Notes under the pieces: generated by a model
Told to the model about the DNA's origin: nothing
Seen by the model: only the letters and a program-made list of their open reading frames with translations
The model's database searches: none
Part shown: positions 12,192 through 22,900 of the stretch, one piece after another
How positions within the stretch are numbered: position 1 is the stretch's first letter
Layout of the letters: every line of letters begins with the position of its first letter
Made by a program: the position numbers and the translations under genes
Source of the DNA: Odontesthes bonariensis
Taxonomy: Eukaryota > Chordata > Actinopteri > Atheriniformes > Atherinopsidae
Length of the DNA stretch: 64,000 nucleotides
Direction of reading: 5' to 3'
Assembly (NCBI RefSeq): GCF_027942865.1
Contig: NC_134510.1
Span: forward strand, 29,654,163 to 29,718,162

Positions 12192-12500
12192 TTCTTAAAT
12201 AACGTTAACACGTTTTGTGAATCATGACCACGCTTTAGTAAATTGTGGTCACGAGGTATATAACTTTGTTACTACAACGAGAGCACGTTTTGGTTAAATG
12301 AGAGCGCACTTTGCAAAGTGAAGACACGTTTCAGTAAATTGTGCTCACGAGGGATATAACGTGAGTACGACTGTATTACAGCGAGTACACGACATTAGTA
12401 ATTCGAGCGCACGATTTAGGTAAACGTGCGCTTGCTATATTTTAAGGAGAGCACGGTTTGGTTAAATGAGAGCGCGCTTTTTAAAACGGGTGCACGCTTT
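12140..12500 (-). repeat. Right subterminal array of ~21-bp degenerate repeats
   Basis: On the minus strand this is the same repeat type as at 11150-11440, with at least thirteen units such as CGTGCTCTCGTTGTAGTAAC and CGTGAGCACAATTTACTGAA. On the plus strand the units appear inverted relative to the left array, so the transposon has long, imperfect, array-like inverted ends. Confidence 0.7.
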
Positions 12501-13443
12501 CTCGACACCCCAATATATTTCACCTTAAGACTCAAGGGGCTCCGTAGCAAAGAGATATAATTTAAGAAAAAGTGGTATTTCTCTGAGAAGGCACCACACA
12601 AATGTACAGGTGAGCATGCACTGGCCTGCAATAAGTTATCAGTGTAAAACTTGTGTTGAGAACTCATTTTTCCTGAGCTTATCAAAAATGAATTTTTCTG
12701 GTATTTCAGTTCAACTGTAAACTGATTCTGTTCCACTTCATTCCATAACATCTTAATTAGCCAACGTGCACTTTAACAGATACTGAATATACTAAATTGA
12801 TAACAAGAGTATATCTGAGATGTTTTAAGTTAATCCATGTTTGCTGAGGTGACATAATACAGTTGGCCAGTGCATTTTGTCAAGTGGACACCAAACAGTA
12901 AAGTGAATAATACGCAGACCAGTAGAAAGCAGGAGTAAACCATGAGGATGTATGATTGTGTGTTCTGTTTTGTGCAGTATCGTCCATGTTCTATTAGGAA
13001 AAACAGTATTTTTTTTTGTAAAAATACAGGAAATACAAAATATATGGCCTTACTGATGAGTTTAAATCAGAAAATTCTTGATACCCTGAATATTTTGGCC
13101 AAAGCTACTTCCTCAGGTTGTTGCTTTCTTCAGCAAATCCATGCTTCTTCCATATTTATTATTCAAGTCACTTCTGTCAAACTGCTGTAAAAACGTTGAT
13201 AAAAAAAATAAACACAATTTTTGATTCACACAAGCATAAACCTGGTCAGTTATGAAATAACTCACTCACATACACAACAGAAGCACACTGATAAGTCTTG
13301 TGTGAAAGGAGAGACCTCGCCTTCCTTCTTTGTATATTTTTCAACTTTTGTTGAGTCATTTCTGATAAGGATATGGAAGACTCACACACGTTTCCTGTTA
13401 CACTACAGTTGGACTGATAACAAGTTTATCCGAGTAGCTGGCA

Positions 13444-13799
13444 GGGCTGCGCAGTGGTGTGGTGGTTAGCACTGTTGCCTCACAGCAAGTGGGTTCTTGG
13501 TTTGAATCCCAGTTGGTGCCTCGCTGGTTGGAGTTTGGATGTTCTCCTCATGTATGCATTGGTCCTCTGGCTTCCTCTCACTATAAAAAAAACATGCATG
13601 TCAGGTTAATTGGCAATTCTAAATTGACCCTAAGAGTGGCCGTGTGCATACATTGTTTTTTTGTGTGTTGTGTGTCTCTGTAACCTGCCTCTCTCACCTC
13701 TGCCAATGGTAGCAGGGGCAAGCCACCCCCCCAACTCCCTTGACCCTGACCCTGACCCTGAACTGAATAAGGTGAGTATAGAAAATTGATGGATGGATC
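13444..13799 (+). mobile_element. tRNA-derived short retroposon (SINE-like), near full length
   Basis: It begins GGGCTGCGCAGTGGTGTGG..., with a tRNA-like A-box region (GTGGTGTGGTGGTTAGCAC type) at about 13455-13471 and a B box GGTTTGAATCC at 13499-13509. The body carries the TGGAGTTTGGATGTTCTCC, AATTGGCAATTCTAAATTG and GTTGTGTGTCTCTGTAACC segments found in diverged form in the other copies, and the tail is GATGGATGGAT. A short CCCTGA repeat at 13744-13761 is part of this copy. No clear target duplication was found. Confidence 0.65.
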
Positions 13800-15948
13800 G
13801 ATGAGTCTCTGGTTTAAGGGACTTATGGATGGATGAGTTTAAGGGAAGTAGTAGTTAAGTACCTTCTTGGTGCGCTCTATTGTGAAAAAAGATAATGTTT
13901 CCTTTGTAGAATGTCACAAAAAAGTTCATCTTTTTTTAGTCATCTAATTATGTTGGACTTAATCACATGCATTACTAGTGAAATGATGTATACATTATAT
14001 AGCATGTTGGCTTCTTTGTAAAACAATAAAACAATAAAAACATTTAAAAATCAGCCAAAAATGAAGTGTTTAAACAGAACCTAGGCATTAACTGTATGAA
14101 AGTTTAACCTTTCAGCAGCTCTAATGCCACAACAAAGACTAGAAAGATGACTAAAAACAATATCTAGGATAGCAAGCAGCCGAAATACAGTTTGTGTGTA
14201 GAAAATTCAAAGCTGTTTTTCTTTAGGAGAATGTCTCATCTTTAAGTACTTCTCACCTCATCACTCACCACAAGTGTGTTTTTTCCGATCAGTAATCAGC
14301 AGGTGAGACATGACACAATCCCTGAACCAGGTGTGTCAGTTGCAGCCAATAAAGCAGAAAAATAAACTGGAGGATCGTATTACTGCAGGGAAACAATGCC
14401 TAATAAATTAAAAGGAGAAGTATCAGCCACATGGAACACAGCTAACAGTATGAACAGTAATCCTGTACAAATGATGCATACTATGATGTGCATGTCTAAA
14501 CCTTGTACAGGATGTGACCTCAAGGAACCACACACTCACTGCTGCTGGTTTAAGCTTGTTTTTCTGTTCATGCCTGTCTTGAACTTTTGGATAAAAAACA
14601 CAAGAAGTTGGTCCTCCCTCCATTATGTGAATTTTTGCGTGTGTATATGGGTCATGGAGTCCGGGATATATATATATAAAAGTGGCCAAAAGTTTGGACA
14701 CAATTAATGCAGAACTTTTTATCTTAATAAATGTCAACTTTGAAGACCAAATTTTATGAAAGGAAAGAACATTATGCCGTCTCACAATTCTTTCCCACTG
14801 CAATATTCAAAGTGACACTAGATTTTAGCCTGCAATCACACTAATTAGAATTTATTTAGGTAAATATGAGGGCTGGGGCTGTGAGTATGAGCAGCCTATG
14901 ACAACAATATATTTCAAATTATACTATGAGCCACATCATATTTGGATATAAAAAGCTTGTTCTAAGAGTGTTGCATTCAGTCAGTGTTTCCTTGTGCTTC
15001 CACTCGATGTTTCATTGTTGTTTTACTAAAATCTACTCGTCGGGGTTAGGAAAATGTCATGGCTTGCATTAAATCTGACAGAGCTTAAATGTCACACAAT
15101 GGAACTTGAAAGGCTCTACACACACTTTAGGCATTTCCAATCTCCATCTTGGCTGTGTTCACTTTGTTTTTGGGTGAAACTATAGCTATAATAACCTGAG
15201 CTTAGAAAAGCTAATAAGAAATGAAGAGGTGCAAACTATACTGTCTCATCCTAATATTTACATTTCAACTGCCAAACAAATCAGGGAGAAAAATATGCAA
15301 ATATAGAAAAAACAAAGCCTGACTTTTTACATTCATTCACGTTTAAATTATTATTGCAGGCCTTTTAAGTGTCATTTGCTCAAACACCTTTTCAACACAT
15401 ACATGAATAATCACAGCTTGTTAGCGATGGTCCACCTGGGGAAGAAGAATTTGTGTTCTGAGACTATCTAATATGACCCGAGATGTCTCACCAAATGTTC
15501 AGTTTCAAACTCACAGACCTCATCTGCTCTTTCCTGCCATATTGCAAGAATTGGCCTTATTTACCCTTGGACACAGTTTCTCTAATTCAGCCATGTAATG
15601 AACAAAGCACGACATGCACTTCTCCTTTCATATCACATCAGCAAGGCTCCACACAGTTTGATGCAAGCTGAAAGCAATCGAATTAGATTTTGTTTCCCAG
15701 ATAAACGTCTTAACCTTTGGTCAATATAACTCAATAATAATGTAACACTTTAATGTTAATTTGATTTAACCCCATCATGTAAAGATTAGAACCTTTGAGA
15801 TTTAGACAAATCTGATTAGTCATGTAACACAGTAAACAAGTTGTTGGAAAAGCTATAATGAGAAAACTGCAACGTGCTACAACCTTGATATTAGAGGTTA
15901 ATGTTGTGGTATTTTGAGTAATAAATAATCTTTTCAAATGCATCAGAA

Positions 15949-16264
15949 AAACTCCTGGCTGGGGCCTTTCTGTGTGGAGTTTGCATGTTCTCCCCGTGTA
16001 TGCGTGGGTTCTCTCCGGGTACTCCCGGAACATGCATGCATGTTTGGTTAATTGGTGTCTCTAAAATTTGTCCTTGGGAGTGAGTGTGAGAGCGTGTGCG
16101 GTTGTTTGTCTCGTTTGTCTCTGTGTGGCCTTGTGATGGACTGGTGGCCTGTCCAGGGTGTCCTGTCGGTCATGTGCCCGATGACCGCTGGGACAGGCTC
16201 CAGGCCCCCTGCGACCCGACCGACGGATACAGCGGGCATAGAAAACGGATGGATAGATGGGTGG
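15949..16264 (+). mobile_element. 5'-truncated short retroposon with 13-bp target duplication
   Basis: The copy lacks the tRNA-like head. It starts at CTCCTGGCTGGGGCC, runs through TGGAGTTTGCATGTTCTCC and GTGATGGACTGGTGGCCTG, and ends in GGATGGATAGATGGGTGG. A perfect 13-bp direct repeat, AAATGCATCAGAA, flanks it at 15936-15948 and 16265-16277. A truncated 5' end, a short repeat tail and a direct flank are the marks of target-primed reverse transcription by a LINE. Confidence 0.8.
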
Positions 16265-18884
16265 AAATGCATCAGAAGTGTAGTTTTGCTCAAAGAAATG
16301 ATTAATTATTTGTTTTGATCTGTGATGCCTTCCAAGTGCAAGAATTCTCGTGGAAACTATGATAAAGTAATAGGGGTTTTGGGAATTGAATAGAGAAAAT
16401 GTATTTTTTTATGTAACTTTTTTTTAATGTAGATAATGAAAATGACTCAAAGCGTTACCTTAGTTAACAGATGGTTTCAAAACAGATTTGTTTCTGAGGA
16501 TTTCTTTTATTCTGTGGGGTTGTTTTCTGCAAATCTTTTAATTTTTCAGCCTGCAATAACATGATTGATTCAGCATCACTCCTCTCACTCCTCGCAGCTC
16601 TGACTTGAAGGCAATGGTTCATGCTATACTGGAATCTCTCTCAAATCCTTTAAAAGGCTTGTTGATGGAGGCTGCCGTCCTTCTTGAAACGTGCCCATGT
16701 GTCGTCCGTTAATGAAGGCAGACGTAACTAGATGTAACATATTCAAAGAGAAGCCAACCTCTAGCGATCGTGAGAGCAACTGCTTGTGAAATGATAAAAA
16801 TGGCATCCATGACAATATGGTTACATTGTAAAAAAGAATGCTTTTTATAATGTTTTTGTAACTAGGGCAACCAATAAAATGACACTCATGAAAGTGGTGG
16901 CAGTGTTGTAAAAAGATTGTATTTTAGACGTAACCATGATTGTTGTGATAAAGTGTTATTGACAGAAGGTATGTTGGTTGTGATCTCACCTCACACAAAG
17001 ACCCAGGCATGGGTAAAAATGCTGCACTTAGCGGTTTCCATCCAACCACCCCTCCCTCACAGTTATGAGAAATCTGTGGCTTCTTAAACAAAAGACTTGA
17101 GAATGACTCCATCAGTGTGGAAACACTTACATGAGTTATATTTGTTACATGTAGGGGTGGTACTTTACAGGTTATGAGCCTTATAAGACCACTTCAGCTG
17201 GAAGACTAGTTGCAGAATCATAGATTTTGTACAGGAGTTTTCATACAGTGATGTACAGTTTACATTTTGTTTGTTCTGTGCACTCACTCTACATACAAAG
17301 ATGTCAAATGACCACAAGAGTTCATTGCATTTTGTATTTGACTGGAAATCCGTGAACATATGTGGACATTCTTAACAGTGTCTGATCAGCTCACAAGAGA
17401 ATTTAGGTGAAGTTGCACAAAAGGACACTGAATATTTACTGATTTTGATTAAGTGTGCATTTTTTAGGGTATGTATTACTTACGGAATCTCAGCTTGGTT
17501 CTACAGCAGAAAAGTTCCTCTTCAAGATTTGATGTTAAACATACACTTGTATGTGCCGTTTTGATAAAATGTAAACTGAGCCCAAGTGTAGTTTTTGGGA
17601 TGTCTACTATGTTTAAACCCTACATTTAGGACAGACTCGTTAGGTGTAGCTTGCAAAACTGTGAGTGTAAGATTTTTTGTGCAAATGACCGGCATGTAAG
17701 AACCCAGCAACAAAAGGCTGCACTTTCGTTTGGGTTTATTTGATTTTGAGTAACAATCTTTTCAAGCAAAACAAGAAACATACAATTAGTCTTTCAGATT
17801 AATAACCACTTCTCTTTCCTCTCACTTCCATTAACAGCACATGATTTAGTTAATCGTAAAGTGCGTGTACCATATGACACAGTTAAGTGTCTGCCTCTGA
17901 CCCTTCTTGCTAGCCATCAACTCCCCGCCTGTCGTCTTCTTTTAATAAATCCAACCGAATGTTAGCTGACCCTCACAGTGAAAGTGCTGTGGAGCAACTC
18001 CAGATGTGAACATCCTCCCTCCCTGTCTCTCCCCTCTCTGTCTCCCACACTCATTTCTCTCCCACTTCCATCACCGCCCTCCCCCATGCAGCTACGAGTT
18101 TTCCATCTCCTTTTTTGGTGAAAAAATCTGAAACAGAGGCAGGGAGGAGGATTTTCACCAACACCGACAGGAGAGTGGATCTGGTGGTCTGTGTATGTAC
18201 GCTTCATCAAGGCAATGAAACAGTCGGCTCAGCATAAACAGGAGTATATGTATACCCATTCAGGGACATGCTCACAGATGCTCACTCTCAGTTTACTGTT
18301 TGTCCCTCACACACACAAAGAAATATCCCAAATCTGCAGACACGCTCACTTTATACTCTCATTACACATGCATGCTTTCCCCTCACACTTTCATGCACTT
18401 TTCTTGTGGAGTTACACGCACATACACACACTAATCTTCGCTCAAAATAAATTTCTTACACCGTTGTGGTTTTCTCTGGCTTAGACCATAGACACAAGTC
18501 CACAGAAAACCACGCGTTCTTAAATTGGCAATAGATGTTTCACTTTAACCACAAAGACACAAAGAATGTAAAAACTGCTCAAAGATCAGTGACAATTTAT
18601 TTAATAAGGCCTCAAAATAAAAATGACCATTCAGCCATATCAGTCCTCATCTGATTTACAGTAAATTCATATGGTTATCTTGATGGTGTATTTTCCATCT
18701 TAAAATGTATTTTTGCTAACTTTGACTCACCAGCATCAAAGCTGAAATAATCTAATTATAATTGGTATTTTTAATATATATATATATTTAACATACATGA
18801 CAACAAAACACAAAACATTAACAAAAACAAAATAATTCCTAAGGCAAATCAGGGCAGGTGAAGACATGCATATTTCTGCGATGA

Positions 18885-19841
18885 ACAATAGTAATGCGTT
18901 TATTTCAGGTTCTTTTGGGGTATAAACTCTGGCTCTTTGCACACTGATGATAAGAAGATAGAAGAGTTGAAAAATAAGGAATAAGATAAAAGTTTATGAA
19001 AATAAGTGTCATTGCAAAGTTCAAAACAGGCAGATACATGACAAAAAAGTGGTCTATGTCTTGTGCCATGTCTTTGAGTTGTGTTTTTATGTGCACGATA
19101 CATGGTAGAAAAAGAACATCTTTCCCAAAGTGCAAATGAATTGTACTGAGAACCAAAAACTAACCTCAGTAAGTCTGGTTTTCTTCTCATTTTCACTTTT
19201 ACATTTCAATTTATGAAAATCAATCTAATCTTTTAATCAATCCACTTTTTACAAAAGTGTCTCACCTCCTTCTATGTCATTGTATACAGTAACTTATCCA
19301 AGATGCATAGAATAAGACAGATTATAGAAAGATAATTGACATCTGATGAAAAGCAACATTCAAAATGCATAAAACTGCAGTTATAAGAGCATTAAAACAG
19401 TAACTCCACCATACATATAAAATACAGACTGTCAGGTTTATATACTATACTGTATCAGTGTTCTTTGTCTTCTCCTCAGAGCCTGACTTTTACCTGAATT
19501 GACATTTTACTTTTATGAAAAAAGAAAAGAAAAAAAATTAACAAATCTTTGGCAAGCATTTTGAGTTTCTTTGCTTTAACAGTACATAACATACAGATAC
19601 TTACAAATAATGTTGTTAAAAAAGCACTCCAACGACAAAATAATTAAACCTCTAGATAAGGAGGAAATCTTTGTGGTGGTTCTTGCAAACTGTGCAGCAT
19701 CAACAGGATTTTGTGCACTACTGTAGCCTCTTGATGAAACAGGACCACTGAGGAGCTGATGCCTTTCTATGAAAATGACCTGAGGCAGCATTTGTTAGCC
19801 TGTGTTGCCTTTCTTGGTAATGATTTCGGCTGATTGGTGCT
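18885..19841 (-). other. fhl3: fhl3 3' UTR
   Basis: On the minus strand the first canonical AATAAA after the stop codon is at 18904-18899, giving a 3' UTR of roughly 950 bases. A second signal at 18601-18596 would lengthen it by about 300 bases. A weaker ATTAAA variant occurs near 19230. No frame or splice site stands out. Confidence 0.5.
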
Positions 19842-19993
19842 CTATAAGTTGTTGTGGCAGTCACGGCACAGGATCCTCTCAGCATCAGGGAAAAAGCCAG
19901 CGCCCACAAGTGAGGCGGAGCACTGGGAGCAAGTGAAACATGGCTGATGCCACTGGCGATCTTCAAATGAGATGTACTTTCCACCTCCAAAAC
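19842..19993 (-). CDS. fhl3: fhl3 coding exon 5 (end of LIM4, stop)
   Basis: It follows the acceptor TGTCCCAG. The first two bases complete Gly230. Residues 231-279 give FGGGKYISFEDRQWHQPC with ligands H245 and C248, then the second zinc finger C251, C254, C272 and C275, ending in HNNL and TAG at 19844-19842. Confidence 0.93.
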
Positions 19994-22900
19994 CTGGGAC
20001 AGAAAAATAATGAAAACTAGTATGTTTATTTTGAGAGTATGTTGGCTGACTTTGAATTCACTGAAGTCGCAAATCATGTAAGAAAACGTTTTTGAAATGC
20101 ATTTAAAAAACTGTAAAGCCCAGTAAAATCTGGAACACTTCACCACACTAATACAGTTATACAACACAGATATTAATGCTGGAAAAAAGTTTCTTCAGGG
20201 AAGAATAGATCTCACAGAATCCAGTGATCTTTTTTTACTGTTTTACATGAATTTGTTGAACATTCACATTTGACCCACATTTTACTGTAATGGGTAGAGA
20301 GGATCAAACCCAAGATCTGAATCATTCAAGGAGCCTTTGGGACCTGCTGGGCTACGTAATCACCATGTCAAAATTGGAGTTGTAACTCCTAAAATGTGTT
20401 TTTTGATGCTTTGAGTAAAACCCCCTTTAGATTTAACACAACTATACATTTGTATCATTAATTGATCGAAGAAAAGCTCCTGACTAAAAGATGCTTGCGC
20501 ATGAGCTCAGTTATTCATTCAGTCATTTTACATTTATGTATTTAACTGGCACATTTAAGATGTCCTGGAAAGTTTATGTTTCAGCATGCAGCATACAGTA
20601 TACTTAATTCCATGTTTATTAAATTTCCCAACAGACCACATTCCAATCACCAGAAAAATGTGGTTGTAAAAAAATACCTTTATACAAACAAATATAATTT
20701 CCCATGCAACTCCCAGGGGAGTTTTTTTTTGTGTGTGTTGCAATTGCATTTTTTGGAAGTTTTAAAGTGGGTGAAAAAGGTATTTGACATCGCTGATTCA
20801 CCGATAACTGGAGTTATTGTGCAGTTAAGTGAAGTACAAAAAGTTGCCAAACTGGCAACTACCATTGTTATATTCCTATAACCATCAAAATACATTGCCA
20901 TTTTAGATTTTGGAAACTAAAAATATGCATGCCTACATTTCCTACATAGATTACATTTTTTAAGCACCTGTCTGCAGCCTTATATACCAATTTGACCTCA
21001 TGTTGTTTACTTTTAGAATGGAATCAGATGGGTCTAACTCAGAAAACTTTTCTTATCCTCATTTTAGCTTCAGTTTGTTTTGCAGAACATCATATTTGCA
21101 GTGAACATTTTGACTGGGATGACTCCTGAAAGTCAAACAAGAAAATACCAAGGAAAGATGTTTCAAGAGAAGATATCTATTGTAGACTATGGAGATAAAT
21201 TCACTCACTATCGCTCACCCTCCTGTAACTGTTGCTATTCCCTCTTGTGACTTGCCTCATCTTCTCAATAACTTATTTTTTCTGTATGCAGTCAATTAAA
21301 TAAACACAGATGGCCATCAAATTCAAATGCCCCATCAAAAGAGTCAAAAAGTAGCTCAACGTTGTGCCGTGACATCTGGAAATGAAGTCTATTAGTTCCA
21401 CTGTATATCTGAAGTTATGATCTCTAACATAAACAGTCAGGTCTGATTGGAATCAGCATGACTTCTCCCCCTGAAACCTGCAGAAATAACGCAGGCACTG
21501 AAAGGGACAATACATTTGAGAGCAGAAGAACAGAAATGTAAACAAAAATGTCCATTTCTGCAGAGTTTGTTTCAGTTATGTTGTCACTCTCCAGTAACAA
21601 TCTGAGCCTGTTAGTTGGCGCTTCTGGCTGACTTGTGAAAAACGCATTGTAGCTGTTTAACAGATGGTCATATTGTTCTCAGCCAGTCTGGGAACGAATA
21701 AAACCTTATTTGTGTCTGTCAATATCTTACATCCAAACACAAGGGATATTAGTTGAAAAAATTCCCATAATAATCCTTTAAAAACTTAAATCTGCTTCAT
21801 CAGAGTGGATGTGGGAGTATTGTCATCAGTTTTGTCACATCAACTGTCATCAACCGTGACTTCATATCCTGTTTAATTCATAGAGACTCAGATATATCCA
21901 TGGCCTTATAGACTTTTAAAAAAGTAGCACACATTTACAAATCATTATAACAGTATTGTTTACAATGATGTAATCTTGCCTGTGATTGGTTTGTTGCAGG
22001 CCTCACACTTCTTGGCATAAAGGCTGCCAAAGCACTTGAGGCAGTAAGGGCTGTCCTCTCTGGAGGTGAAGTGTTGACCCGCCAGCTGTGTCTTACAGCT
22101 GGTGCACACAAAACACTCCTTATGCCATGGCTCATCCCGATAGGTCACACCACCTTTAGCCAGAGCCTTAAACGAAAAAGTCATCCCACTCTTTTTCTTG
22201 TTTGCAGAACAGTAGTAGGCATATTTTCAAACCTTAATATAATAATGCCATTTTTTTATAAATTTGGTTATTTGACAGAGTTTCTGACCTTTTTACAACG
22301 TGTGCACCGTGGAGCAAACTTTTCCTCATAGCAGGTCACACAGTAGTGCTCATCCTTGTCAGGAATGAAGGATTTCGAGCCAATCGGCTGTTCGCAGCTG
22401 TGACAGATGAAGCAGGCCTCGTGCCATGTAGAGCCTCCATACTCCAATTTTCTTGTGCCTACAGAGGGGAAGAGTAATGGGACAGAAATAGGAGGATGGA
22501 AAAAAATACACAGGTTTTAATCAGATTGTTTTGGTATTCTTGGTGTTTTTATTGAACTAGGAAATAAAACACTTGAACTGCATGAATGCATATAAAATTC
22601 ATTTTCTTTCACAAAAATTTACTTTATTTAGATATTAATATCACAAACGCCTCACTTATTTCCATTTGCTGGAAAATGGCGGCAGGCTTTAAAGAAAAGG
22701 GATAATGCCATTTTCCCCTCGCACTAACCACTCTATCTTATATCCCTTGGCTGTTGAGTTTATTATACTGGTTGGTTTATTATACAGGGATACAGTGGTT
22801 TGTGTGGGGCCGACATTTCTGCAGATTGCTTGCGTTTCACTGCTTCAGGCTGTGTGCTGCACTGCTCTCTCATCAAAACACAAAATTCCCTGCAAAATTT

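Larger units (their letters stand above)
11104..12546 (-). mobile_element. Integrase-type DNA transposon, internally deleted relic
   Basis: The two ends are TACGGAGCCC at 11104-11113 and its exact inverse GGGCTCCGTA at 12537-12546. They are flanked by the 6-bp direct repeat GCAAAG at 11098-11103 and 12547-12552. A second inverted pair lies about 36-38 bp inside each end: GGGGTTTCAAGAAAGCGT at 11142-11159 against the complement of 12494-12511, with 16 of 18 bases matching. Next come arrays of roughly 21-bp degenerate repeats in opposite orientation. The centre holds two minus-strand remnants of a transposase: an N-terminal helix-turn-helix-like part and the C-terminal part of an integrase-like protein. 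The DDE catalytic core is missing, so the copy cannot move by itself. The protein resembles the integrase-core proteins multiplied in teleost genomes. An IS3EU-like or related superfamily is possible, but I cannot assign it. Confidence 0.75.
12553..18884. other. Intergenic DNA, transposon to fhl3 3' end
   Basis: No gene is recognised. The stretch contains two copies of a short retroposon (13444-13799 and 15949-16264), a short TA run near 14670, and AT-rich unique-looking sequence. Several short frames occur on both strands but none shows splice-flanked or family-like sequence. Confidence 0.5.

Noticed and set aside
13744..13763. CCCTGA repeats resembling telomere DNA
   Set aside because: The unit is not TTAGGG/CCCTAA and the run lies inside the short retroposon at 13444-13799.
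14668..14702. Short TA run followed by AAAGTGGCCAAAAGTTTGGAC
   Set aside because: This phrase occurs at ends of some fish repeats, but there is no second end or target duplication here.
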